From Medicago truncatula (taxonomy: Eukaryota; Streptophyta; Magnoliopsida; Fabales; Fabaceae): a DNA stretch of 64,000 nt. Both the position numbers and the translations under genes were made by a program. The notes under the pieces were generated by a model, which saw nothing but the letters and a program-made list of their open reading frames with translations, had not been told where the DNA came from and ran no database searches. Below, piece by piece: positions 11,031 to 22,698 of this stretch. Numbering within the stretch: position 1 is the first letter of the stretch; the number at the start of each line of letters is the position of its first letter. The stretch covers positions 19,966,001-20,030,000 of the forward strand of contig NC_053043.1 in assembly GCF_003473485.1 (NCBI RefSeq), written 5' to 3'.

Positions 11031-12631
11031 GTTTCAAGGTATACGTGGCTTCCATCAAAAGTTTGAGTTGACAATTATTGTTCAGGACGCAGAAGATAAT
11101 GTTTAGTTAAAGAAAAATATGAAGAGAAAATTATAAAAGGATTCATGATTGGAGTAGACTATGTGCATGAAATCTTGATTGGAATAGCCTATATTCAAGA
11201 CTCCAAAATCACTCTCTATAGTTAAACATATGATTGGAATAACCTATATTAAAGTACCAAAGTTTAGAATTATCATCCAAATTCGTAGTTGCCATTAGCA
11301 AAATATCATCTAAATTAGATTCTTTTTCAGGTGCAAGTTGCACCTCGTCATTCTTTCCTTAATATTGAGAGAAATTTGGTGAAACTTTGTCAATACGATT
11401 TTGATTATTTCATGATTGAATATATACAATGAGTGAAAGTAGAGTAAAACATGATCTTAAAGACTTTCTTCTAACCGGATTTAGAGGCATCATCTAAGTT
11501 TAAGTAGAGTGAAAGATGATCATTCCTTCTACTTACTTTTTGTTAAGAGCATGTTTGTTATAGTTTTTTTTTAAATAATTTTTTTATACTATTTCATATT
11601 TTTGCTATAACTTTTTTAACAAAGAAGTTTTTAAAGAAAGTTTCAAATGAAAACTCTTTTGAATAGTTTATTTTAAAATATCATTCTAAATATTTCATCA
11701 TCTTGTAATTTTTTTTGGATAATAAAATTTAAAAAAATCTCTATCCCTTCGGTATGATGAACAAAGTCAGTATCTGGTAAAAAAGAAAATGTTGTTCCTT
11801 TATGTCTTGCAGATATTGGTAGATAATATTTTTGGATTGGACCACAATTTCTTATTGCAATATTGTTATTGGTAGATAATATTTTTGGAACAAACCTTTA
11901 TCCCTTTGAAAATGAAATGATAAATTTTGTTTATGAGAGGTAATTATTTAAATTAATAGTGGATCTATTTTTGTTTAATATTACTGAAATAGAAAATAAT
12001 AATTATACTGAATTCAATTATATGATTCGGCCTTTTCTTTTTATTGTGATTTATATATTTCAAATTATCATAAAGACATGCAACATGTAAAGATGTAGAG
12101 AAATAAATAATTGAAATCGGACTGAGTGAGCGTTTTTTTCCCATCAAAATTTAAGACCCCATGAGTCAACTCACCAACTTTGTATATTTTTTATTCATAA
12201 TAGTTTAATTGTTTAACTCACCAAATTTCTCAATTGGGTAAAATATAAACATATAAAAAAATATATTTTATGGCACGTCATAAATAAATTTTTTTTTTAT
12301 ATTAGTCTATACTATTATTTTATAAATATAAATCAAGTATTGAGTTTAAATGTTTGATGAACTTCGACTAAGAACTAACCGTGCAGAGAATTTAATTTGA
12401 TTTATCAATGAAGAAATTTGTATCCACCTTTAGTATCTTTCAATCGAACTTTTGATTGTAAAATTATTTTTATATCAAAATCAAAGGGTTAAAAAAATTG
12501 TACTTTCGATGTACTTATAACAACATTTATTTTATTAAATATTCGTTTGGTAATTTTATATATTTTGTCAATGTAAAAAAAAAAAAATATACATAAATCT
12601 AATGATATATTATCATATCAATGAATAATCC
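11031..12631. other. intergenic, AT-rich
   Basis: Contains two copies of GGTAGATAATATTTTTGGA near 11818-11895 that suggest a small local duplication. Otherwise I see nothing. Confidence 0.4.
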
Positions 12632-12711
12632 TCGTGAGCTTAGCTCAGTTGATATGAACAATGCATAATATGTGCAAGGTTCGGAGTTCAAACCTCGACC
12701 ACCACCCAAAA
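12632..12711 (+). repeat. short tRNA-derived SINE (family 1)
   Basis: CGTGAGCTTAGCTCAGTTGA (A box) and AGTTCAAACCTCGACCACCA (B box) run into an A tail. The copy matches 21363-21450 and 62257-62341. No clean target duplication is seen. Confidence 0.7.
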
Positions 12712-12948
12712 AAAAATAAAATATGATAAATTGTCCTTAAAAAAAAAGTATGATAAATTGTGTTTTTAATTTGTAAATAAAAAGACAATATATCATTTTT
12801 GACAGAAAAAAAAGACAATATATCATTGAATTTGTATTTAAAAAATTTGTACACCATCTTATGTATAAATTATATTTTATTTTAAAATAGACATTAATAT
12901 AATTAAAATTTAATGTTTTTATATCGTTGGGTAAAACTTTACTTTATG

Positions 12949-13084
12949 GTCTGTAAGTCCTAGCTCAACTGGCAAAATACCGAAATTGTTAAGCCGAACG
13001 CCATTATCAAGGTTCGAATTCCGATACCTCCACTTGCGTGTGTGAGTTTATAATGACTTTGTCATTTCGTCTATCTACAAAAGA
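12949..13084 (+). repeat. tRNA-derived SINE (family 2) with perfect 16-bp TSD
   Basis: A-box region TAGCTCAACTGGCAAAATAC and B box GGTTCGAATTCCG, with the family tail GACTTTGTCATTTCGTCTAT. AAAACTTTACTTTATG occurs exactly at 12933-12948 and 13085-13100. It lies about 170 bp before the leader exon of the ZBED gene. Confidence 0.85.
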
Positions 13085-13249
13085 AAAACTTTACTTTATG
13101 TTTTTTTTTTTTTTTTTCCAAACTTTACTTTATGTATGAACTTTAATGTTTTGGGTAAAACGTTATTGATTGCATAAAAAACATAAGAACTATAATAATT
13201 AATTTAGGAATTAATTTATTGTTAAGAAAATAATAAAGGAGTTAACGCG

Positions 13250-13416
13250 CCGGGTCGAGTTAAGAAGGTCTCACCCAGTAATTCAACCTCAACTCACGAT
13301 TCCTAACCGATTTTCGTCAACAACCGAACGATTCCACCGCCGTCGATCTTCCACCGCCTGAAACTCTATCTCCACCGCCGATTCCACTTCGATCTGGATC
13401 TTCTTCCGTACTTGAG
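13250..13416 (+). other. 5' untranslated exon of the ZBED gene
   Basis: A C-rich, unstructured leader (runs such as CCACCGCCGTCGATCTTCCACC) ends at GAG followed by a GT donor at 13417. The matching acceptor is probably TATGCAG at 15281-15287, 31 bases before the start codon. The exon's 5' edge is approximate. Confidence 0.5.
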
Positions 13417-15287
13417 GTTGTTTTCTCACTTTCTCTTATTTTTATGATCGAATTTCTTATTCTCGCAATTGGGAATAGTAGCAAAAGGAAATTTTGATTT
13501 TCAGGAAATTTAGGTATTTCTGAAATTTTTTGATGCAGTTGATTTTTCAGGTTATGTTTGGATGGAAGTAAAGTAAATTTTTTATTTTAAATTTATAATT
13601 TTTTTTTCACAGTTAGGGTTTAAGGTTTAGGGTAAGTCATTAGGATAAAAAATTATTAAAAAGAAGATTAAATTTTGCAATTTAGTTTGAAAGACCTAGG
13701 TCTACTGACAATGTCGATATTGATAGGCTGGACACCTTTATTCTAAATTACATGTTGCGTTTTGGATATCCAAAAACCGATCCAAATAAATATATTTGGA
13801 TTGGATCGGATATTTTTAGGATAGTCATCCAATTCAAACCGAACCGTGATTTTTATTTTGGATTGGATAACTTTTTGCCTCAAAACCGATCCAAACCGCA
13901 TTGCGAAGACCCTGATCATTCAGGTTTGAACCTTGGCCCCGCAGTTGTGTGTGTGAGTTTCGAGTTGTGCTTACCAGTTATCTACAGACGAAAAAATCCG
14001 TAATTTAATGATTTTGTAAATAAATAACTGATTATCATAAAATTTCCCTTTCCTTGCAAGATAGCATCGTAAGAGAAGTAAGGTGAGATAATTTTATAAA
14101 TAAACTCACCCACACTCAAATATATATAAGGGGAAGATGATATCTTTGAGTGTTGATGAGTTTGCCTCGACATCTTTGAGGAAATTGTGGTAAATAGTGA
14201 TATGTTCTTTTTATGTATTGCTTCGTGATAAGTAAATAAGAAAACTTAATGTGGTATTTAAGCCATGACTGATCTAATGGGTTGGTCTTTTTGGTTGGGC
14301 TCTCGGCTCTTCTCATGGGCTTAAGTCATATCATTGTTACTGTGAAAAACAAAGGTAGTAGAAATCTCAACATCCTTGTTGCTTATTAAGTAGATTAAAA
14401 GATTGGAATTGACATAGGTTATGAAGGAATGTAAATCTGAAGGTGAAGCAGATGCTGTGCTAATGAGTAATCAGTATTCACTTAATCATAATGAGTTGAT
14501 TCTTTTGTTGGTTTAATAATCTATATATGTTTGAAATAAATCCTCCTTGTGATTTTGTTGAGGGGTAGATAATTAGAGACATGAAAAGGAAATGAAGAAT
14601 ATCTTCAAGTTAGGTTTCCTTTGTTGCCTTTTAAATTTATATGGGCGTTTTCTAAAGCTCATAGGTAGAATACATGAGTTATTTTCGGATTGATGTGATG
14701 CGGAATTAGGGAAATATCTCTCGAGTCTCGGTGGTAGTCCCAACTTGGCATCGATAGGACATTTCAATTCAAAACTCTTGAAGATTATTGTGCAACTGTG
14801 TTTCTGTCGGTTGCTGTTTCTTAATGCCCTTTTGAGTGTTCAACAATGTGTGTTTCTATAATGTGGTTTGTGGTTATGTAGGCTCTATTGTAGAAGTTGA
14901 TGGTGCTCTTTTTATACAACATTAGGCCCTTCATTTTTATCTGAAAACTGCCTTAAAACTTGTTACAAAGTATTTCATATTGTTGACCTTTTTAATGTCA
15001 ACGAAGCAAAAGGTATTGACGTTTCTTTGGAATCATCCTACTCACCTTAGCTATACGGGGTTTTCTTTCTCTTATGTACTTTTTTTCTCGGTGTCTTTGA
15101 TGCCTATTGGCATGCTTCCTTTGCTTTAGTTTTCAAGCATCCTCTATTACTTGACAACTAGAGATTTCGGAGTTTGATGTATACGCTACGGGAACTGGGG
15201 AGGCTCTCGGATTATTTTATAATTTATACGCTATAGTAGTTAAATTTTTATGTGCCTTGTATTCATCCATCACATATGCTTATGCAG
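13417..15287 (+). other. probable 5' UTR intron
   Basis: AT-rich. It includes a degraded family-2 SINE-like stretch around 13690-13970 and, within it, a hairpin-forming run (AAAACCGATCCAAAT against ATTTGGATTGGATCGG near 13780-13815). No coding segment is seen. Confidence 0.45.
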
Positions 15288-15318
15288 GTAGAATTGTGAT
15301 ATCTCAGATTTGGATGTA

Positions 15319-18300
15319 ATGGCTCCAATACGCTCCACAGGATTTGTTGATCCTGGTTGGGATCATGGCATTGCTCAAGATGAGCGGAAAAAGAAGGTTA
15401 GATGCAATTACTGTGGGAAAGTTGTTAGTGGTGGGATATACAGATTAAAGCAGCATTTAGCCCGAGTTTCTGGTGAAGTAACATACTGTGAAAAGGCTCC
15501 AGAGGAAGTCTACCTAAAAATGAAGGAAAATCTGGAAGGGTGTCGTTCAAATAAGAAACAAAAGCAAGTTGATGCACAAGCATATATGAATTTTCAGTCT
15601 AATGATGATGAAGATGATGAAGAGCAAGTTGGGTGTAGAAGCAAAGGAAAGCAATTGATGGATGGCAGGAATGTATCTGTAAATTTAACTCCTCTTCGGT
15701 CCTTAGGATATGTTGACCCAGGGTGGGAACACGGTGTTGCTCAGGATGAGAGAAAAAAAAAAGTCAAATGCAGCTACTGTGAGAAAGTTGTTAGTGGCGG
15801 TATTAATAGATTTAAACAACATTTGGCTAGGATTCCTGGAGAGGTAGCACCTTGTAAAAGTGCTCCAGAAGAAGTTTATCTTAAAATAAAAGAAAATATG
15901 AAATGGCATCGCACTGGAAAGAGACATAGGCAACCCGAGGCTAAGGATCTGATGCCTTTCTATCCAAAGTCTGATAATGAAGATGATGAGTATGAACAGC
16001 AGGAAGATACTTTGCATCATATGAACAAGGAAGCTTTGATTGATATTGATAGGAGATACTCTAAAGATACAGGAAAGACCTTTAAGGGAATGTCCTCTAA
16101 TACTAGCCCAGAACCAGCGTTGAGAAGATCAAGATTAGATAGTTTTTACTTGAAACATCCCACGAATCAGAATCTTCAAACTTGCAAACAACTAAAAGTT
16201 AAGACAGGACCCACTAAGAAATTACGCAAGGAAGTTTTTTCTTCAATTTGCAAGTTCTTTTGCCATGCAGGAATTCCTTTACAAGCTGCAGACTCTGTAT
16301 ATTTTCATAAAATGCTGGAATTGGCTGGTCAATATGGACAAGGACTGGCATGCCCATCCAGCCAACTTATTTCGGGTCGCTTTTTGCAGGAGGAAATCAA
16401 TTCCATTAAGAATTACCTTGCTGAATATAAGGCTTCCTGGGCAATCACTGGTTGTTCGATAATGGCTGATAGTTGGAGAGATGCACAGGGTAGGACAATT
16501 ATTAACTTTCTTGTTTCATCGCCTCATGGTGTATACTTTGTTTCTTCAGTTGATGCCACTAATGTAGTAGAAGATGCAACATATTTATTTAAGCTTTTGG
16601 ACAAAGTAGTGGAAGAACTAGGTGAGGAAAATGTAGTGCAGGTAAAATGATTTTTTCTATTCTTGTGGCATCCTCCTTTGTCGTAAATATTAACTTGTAT
16701 CTGTTATTAATCTGGTTCTCCTATATCCCCCTTTTGATGTAGGTAATAACTGAAAATACTCCTAACTATAAAGCTGCTGGAAAAATGCTTGAAGAAAGGA
16801 GAAGGAATTTGTTCTGGACGCCTTGTGCTATCTATTGTATTAATCAGGTGCTTGAAGATTTTCTGAAGATTAGATGTGTAGAAGAGTGCATGGAAAAGGG
16901 CCAGAAAATTACAAAACTAATATACAATCAAATATGGTTGTTAAATCTTATGAAAAGTGAATTTACCCATGGGAACGAGCTTCTAAAGCCAGCTGGCACC
17001 CAGTGTGCTTCTAGCTTTGCTACATTGCAGAATTTGTTGGATCACCGAGTTAGTCTCAGAAGAATGTTTCTTTCAAACAAATGGATGTCATCCAGGTTCT
17101 CCAGTTCAAGCCAGGGGAAAGAGGTGCAAAAAATTGTTTTGAATGTCACATTTTGGAAGAAAATGCAGTCTGTGAGGAATTCAGTATATCCGATATTGCA
17201 AGTGTTTCAAAAGGTGTCTAGTGGCGAGAGCTTGTCAATGCCATATATATATAACGACTTGTACAGGGCAAAACTTGCAATCAAATCTATTCATGGCGAT
17301 GATGCACGGAAATATGAGCCATTCTGGAAGGTGATAGACAGGCACTGTAACTCTCTGTTTTGTCATCCTCTTTACTTGGCTGCTTACTTCTTGAATCCTT
17401 CATACCGATATCGTCAAGATTTTGTTTCGGTATGCCAGAATAATATTTTTCTAATGGTTGTGAATTTTCTAATTTTATTCAAGTTCTCTTCTGAAGTGAA
17501 TGTTTGATATGTCTGTAGCATTCTGATGTAGTACGTGGTCTGAATGAATGCATTGTTCGGCTAGAACTAGATAATATGAGACGAATATCTGCATCGATGC
17601 AAGTAAGATATCCTTAATGACTGCTATATGATATATTTTATTAAATATTTTCTAATTATTATATCTTATTCACAATGATATTATTTCCAGATTCCTCATT
17701 ATAATTCAGCTCAAGATGACTTTGGAACTGAATTGGCAATTAGCACAAGAACAGGTCTTGAACCAGGTAAATTACTGCGTTAGATGCTTCATGTAACAAT
17801 TAGATATGCGGAGTTGTGTTGCTAATTCTATGAGTTGATTGATTAATTTACCCTCTTTACCTCACTAGCTGCTTGGTGGCAACAACATGGAATAAGTTGC
17901 TTGGAGTTGCAAAGAATAGCCGTTCGCATATTAAGTCAGACATGCTCATCTTTTGCATGCGAGCATGATGGGAGCATGTATGATCAGATATATAGCAAAA
18001 GAAAAAATCGCCTATCACAGAAGAAACTTAATGACATTATGTACGTTCACTACAACTTGCGACTTAGAGAATGCCAAGTAAGAAAAAGGTCTAGGGAGTC
18101 AAAATCAACCTCTGCTGAGAATGTTCTACAAGAGCACTTACTTGGTGACTGGATAGTTGATACTACTGCACAAAGCTCTGACAGTGACAAGGTAATCAGT
18201 GCTTAGCATTAATTGCTGTTAATTGGATTCCTGATACATTTATAGTTGTCTTGGCGATTGTTAAGTTATATTTTTATGTTTACATGCACTATATATGTTT

Positions 18301-19187
18301 TATAAATTAAGGTAATCAAAATCAGACCTGATTAATGCATGGAAACATAAAAATCAGGATAGTCACCGTTTCAAAGTATAATGTTCTGAGCAGGGTTGGA
18401 CCGGTAGTAATTAAATATTTTTTTATTGATTTTTAAAATCTTATACTAAACAAAATACAGATATTAAACAATATATTTTTTTTTAATCTGATTCTAATTT
18501 ATGGAAAAAAGGAGGATTTGAGAAAAGAGACGACTAGTAAAGAACTTTCTTTAAAACTCCCAAGGGTCTTCGAGACCGGAAACAGATCCAGTTTCGGGCC
18601 CAACTTGTCAAACTGGCCTGTCTGGTTTTGATGACCTTGGAGTTTTATACAGTATAGTAATTGATCTGTAATAGTTCTTGATTCAATCTCTTGATTTCAA
18701 AGAATTCAAAAGTCTAACCCAATTTGGTCATAGATTGTATTTTTAATTATATGTTGAAACTGTTGGCATCACTTGCATGCGACTTTCAGTTACATGTTAG
18801 ATATTGCATTGTTACATGCACAACATAAATTGGGTATTTCTGTGTTTAAGATACTTATCCATATCCTCTCAAAAAATAAAAAAGATAATTCACCATATGT
18901 TTGTCAGCAGCGAAGCACCAACAATGTGGATATCTGATTGAATATCCCTTTTGTTTTGCCTTTTGTTTTTGTAGAATATCCCTTTTGGAGTTGAACTAGA
19001 CGATGAATATGAAAATGATTCAGTAGACTATGACGATGGTTCTGAAAGGCATCTAAAGGGTTCCCATGAGCTGGTTACTATGGCTGATGGAGCAGTAGGA
19101 TCTTCAGATGCAGATCATGCTAACATTGATGGTGCCAGTGACGATGAGTCGGATCTGAATTATTTTGATGATGATATGAGTGAGTAA
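15319..19187 (+). CDS. hAT-transposase-derived protein with two BED zinc fingers and DUF659
   Basis: Product 901 aa. Six in-frame exons: 15319-16641, 16743-17429, 17519-17602, 17691-17766, 17869-18191, 18975-19187. BED finger 1 uses C29, C32, H46 and C57; BED finger 2 uses C151, C154, H168 and C179. Each finger is preceded by the same motif (VDPGW.HG.AQDERKKKV). An acidic linker follows, then a DUF659-type region (about 330-480, with ADSWRDAQGR), then a hAT C-terminal dimerisation region (about 720-800; AAWWQQHGISCLELQRIAVR, 20 residues) and an acidic tail. It is full length, intron-bearing and open throughout, and no terminal inverted repeats flank it, so it looks like a domesticated host gene rather than an active element. 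Such proteins are presumed DNA-binding and nuclear; the target is unknown. Confidence 0.9.
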
Positions 19188-19895
19188 TCAGTTACACGGT
19201 TTTCCTTGTGGAGGAATAAGGATTTGGTTGCTGGTTGTGAGCCTGTATTATTGGCTTCCCTGTGAAAAATCAAGATGGTGCCATCGGTGTGTATAAAATC
19301 GTGTTCATTTCATCTATTGGAGCATGGAATATTGAATGTGTTAAGATCCCCTGGTAGCTATTTTTACCAATGATATTATTGTAAGATAAATTTTGACATT
19401 GAATTATGTACATAATACTAGATTTATGTGATCACAATTTACAAAGATTTATCTGTGTTTGTCATGGAAAGAAAAGCTGGGGTATATAGAAGGACTGTAG
19501 TTGCAACGCTCAACATCAAACGTTAGATTTTATTTTTCCTGGTTCGCTCGCTAACAAACAGTCTGAACAAATAAGTCGTACATCAATCACATCCTTCCTT
19601 CTAGTTATATACTCGCTAATTGGTTAAAGTTTAAACAAGTCCTGCAATTTTTCTGTAGATCCTTGATTTTGTAAAACTCATTTGAATTTCAATCAATTAG
19701 ACAATAGTGTATGCCCAGCACTCCTCATCATAGTTACATTTGCAACATTTAGTTCATTTTGATACTGCTGGGGATCCAAATCTTGTTCGGGTAATACCGA
19801 TACAATTTTCATTGATTTTAATTGCATATATATGATAAATTATTAGGATTGAAACTATAGTGATGGAGGGACTTTGACACTTTACGTGAGTGTAA
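19188..19895 (+). other. 3' UTR of the ZBED gene and spacer
   Basis: No gene seen. Transcript end undetermined. Confidence 0.4.
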
Positions 19896-19904
19896 ATTTA
19901 TATT

Positions 19905-20623
19905 GGCTTAAATGCAATTTTACCCCCCCTATTTTGATTGAATCTGAATTTTACCCCCCCTATTTTAAAACTCGGAATTTTACCCCTCCTATTTTTATTG
20001 ATTCTGGATTTTGCCTTCCCTATTTTAAAACTCGGAATTTTACCCCCCCTATTTTATGTTTTTCAGGATTTTGCCCCCTCCCTCTATTTTATCCACATAA
20101 TTAATTATTTGTATTAAATGTTTTTTAATGAAAAAATAAAAATAAAACCAAAAAAATACTAAAAAAAAAATGAATAAAAAATACTAGAAAAAAAATGCAT
20201 TAAACTAGTATAATCTCTAAAAATAAAATAAAAAATTAGTATGAAAATACATGAAAATAACAAATATTTAGAGGTGCAAACTAGTTTTTTCATGTATTCT
20301 TAATTGAATTTTTTCTTGTAATTACAAATTTTTTCTATTTTTTAGTTTTTTTTTGTGTTTTCTTGTTTTCCTTATATTTTTTTACCAAACTAATATTTTC
20401 TAATCGTTTCTTTATTTTTCTAGTATTTTTTGGTTCTTTATTTTAAAATAGGGGGTAAAATTCTGAAAAACGTAAAATAGAGGGGGTAAAATTTCGAGTT
20501 TTAAAATAAAGGGGGCAAAATTCCGATTCAATCAAAATAGAGGAGGTAAAATTCCGAGTTTTAAAATAGGGAGGTAAAATTCAGATTCAATCAAAATAGG
20601 GGGGGTAAAATTGCATTTAAGCC
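19905..20623. mobile_element. foldback Mutator-type MITE with 9-bp TSD
   Basis: Ends GGCTTAAATGCAATTTTACC and its exact inverse form terminal inverted repeats of roughly 190 bp. The arms are built from tandem units of the form ATTTTACCCCCCCTATTTT alternating with GATTGAATCTGA and AAAACTCGGA spacers. The duplication ATTTATATT is perfect at 19896-19904 and 20624-20632; nine bases is the Mutator signature. The interior (20100-20440) is AT-rich and non-coding. The folded arms would make a long hairpin. Confidence 0.9.
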
Positions 20624-20639
20624 ATTTATATTTATAGCT

Positions 20640-21346
20640 ATCGTTTATTCTGACAAAAATTATTTATTATTATTATTATTACTACTATTATTAACATGGT
20701 AGAAAAACATATACGATACAAAGGGGTTGTGATTTTTGCTAGGAACTTCCTACTTGCACGATACCATGCAAAACAACAAAGGTCTAAATTTATGTATACT
20801 ACCTTACCTTGTACAAATTTGTCACACTTGAGTTTTTATGTTATAACTTGTTTTGTTAAGGTAGAATCTTCTCATAAGCTTAATATTAAAATCATTCAGA
20901 AAAACTATCAAATGTTTGATAAGTTTCTAAAGTTGTCATTAAAAAAAAAAGACAAGTTTTTCAAGTCGTTAAAAGTTAAATAAAATCATTCAAAAAAACA
21001 ATAATTAATTTCTTCAAAATCGAGTAAAAGTTAGATGAAATCAAGCTGGTTTCTTCATATTCTACTCGATTTTACCCGATTTTAACTAGTATATACGAGT
21101 TAACTTCATATGAAATCATTTGAGTTTTGATTTAACACAAATTTCACAACTAGAATGTAAAATTCGGCAGTTTTACTTGTTAACACAGTCAAACTTCACC
21201 TTATGTGCTTCAATCACACTTCAATGCATTAACAAAATACTAAAAACCTCTATTTCATTTTGAAGATAAATAAAGAAATTTTTTATCTCCGAGTCGAAGC
21301 GTTGATAATTATTATATGTGAAATTTAGAATTCAATCCTTGCTACT
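20640..21346. other. intergenic, AT-rich
   Basis: Contains a short TTA/CTA microsatellite near 20664-20692 and an open frame of 95 codons (20696-20983) with no recognisable domain and lysine-rich composition. I do not call a gene. Confidence 0.4.
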
Positions 21347-21362
21347 AATAAACCCGCTCTCT

Positions 21363-21450
21363 GTTCTCGTGAGTTTAGCTCAGTTGGTATGGACAATGCA
21401 TAATAATATGCAAGGTCCGGGGTTCGAACCTCGACCACCACAAAAAAAAA
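21363..21450 (+). repeat. short tRNA-derived SINE (family 1) with TSD
   Basis: A box TAGCTCAGTTGGTATGGAC, B box GGGGTTCGAACCTCG and a poly-A tail. AATAAACCCGCTCTCT at 21347-21362 and AATAAACCCCCCTCTCC at 21451-21467 form an imperfect duplication. Confidence 0.8.
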
Positions 21451-21466
21451 AATAAACCCCCCTCTC

Positions 21467-21997
21467 CTTAACAAATTAACTATTAACATTTTTTTTCTAT
21501 CAAATACAAGAGAAAAAACGAGTAAAAGGATATACTTTATACTCCATCCGTTTCACAATACTCCATCCGTAACTTTTTGAGAAAATTACCCGTACCAAGA
21601 AATCAAATAAATTTTGGTACTTTTGATAAAATTATGTGTTTTTTTCTATAATACCCTTACCTATTTATTATTTTATTATATTATCTCTCTCTACAATAAA
21701 TAGATAATGATATTATTGATAAACTAATAATTAATGTTGCATTGAAACTTGAAAGTGACAAGTAAAATGAAACAAAATTATTTTCCAAAAACAATATATA
21801 TCGTGAATAAGGAGGGAATAATTTTTTTGAGGTAATAAATTTTTAATTATTTGATAGTAGAGAAAATAGGAAAAAGCTGGTGGAACAGTGTTTGGACACG
21901 AAAGTGGAAGGGAGGGACAAGAGGAAGAGGACATGTTGAAGAAAACAAGGGTAGGTTTAAATGTCACATTCAAGTATGGAGCAGTGCATTTGATCAA
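21467..21997. other. intergenic
   Basis: Includes ACTCCATCCGTTTCACAATA and a second ACTCCATCCGT, the wording typical of Stowaway-type MITE ends, at 21541-21571, but I could not find a matching inverted end. Confidence 0.3.
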
Positions 21998-22014
21998 GTG
22001 ATTAATGAGTTTTT

Positions 22015-22185
22015 TTTTTCTTTCGCACCGATTTCCGATTCATCAAAGGTGGGCGACTAATTCGACTTATGCGTAGAGACATGCGCACTGACCAAACGTT
22101 ATTCCCCCTGAAAATCGAACCCGGTATTCCCCGGATACGTCCTTGGAAAGAGCTACTTGCCACTGGAGCCCAAACAATTTGGTTA
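22015..22185 (-). repeat. tRNA-derived SINE (family 3) with 17-bp TSD
   Basis: Reading the minus strand: GGCAAGTAGCTC (A box), GGGTTCGATTTTCAG (B box) and a terminal poly-A, seen here as poly-T. The duplication GTGATTAATGAGTTTTT occurs at 21998-22014 and 22186-22202. It has no close match to the other SINEs in the window. Confidence 0.8.
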
Positions 22186-22698
22186 GTGATTAATGAGTTT
22201 TTTATATGAATAAAACGAACCAAAAGAACCGAGTTCAATTTTTGGTGGAAACAATTCTTGACCAACTTTTACTTACTTTCAACCGAACTCCAAATTACTA
22301 AGGTCTCTTTCGACTGACCCACTGAAATTCGAAGTTAATAAAATAAAATAAAATAACAAATTTAATTCCTCTTATTCTCTTACTGCAATAGTGATCATGA
22401 TCACTGAGTATGAAAAAGAAGTTATAATGAGTGGTTAATTTGGATTGGATTTTTTCAGGACCACATAGAGATGGGTCTCCATAGACATCAATTTCCTTAT
22501 TAATTCTAAGCAATAACAAAAGGACATATCCCCAAAGCTATATTGAAAGGCAAAACAACCTTATGTATGAATTATTTACAAGAAATTTCTTAATGAAAAA
22601 AATGCCAACGCATATGTCCTTTTTTTTAATGTGATTTTCCTACCACGTTCTTTCTTTAATGTTGCATACTGTGCCTTTTGAGTGTGACTGAAAAGTAA

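Noticed and set aside
15703-16020. 105-codon minus-strand frame
   Set aside because: Shadow of the ZBED coding exon.
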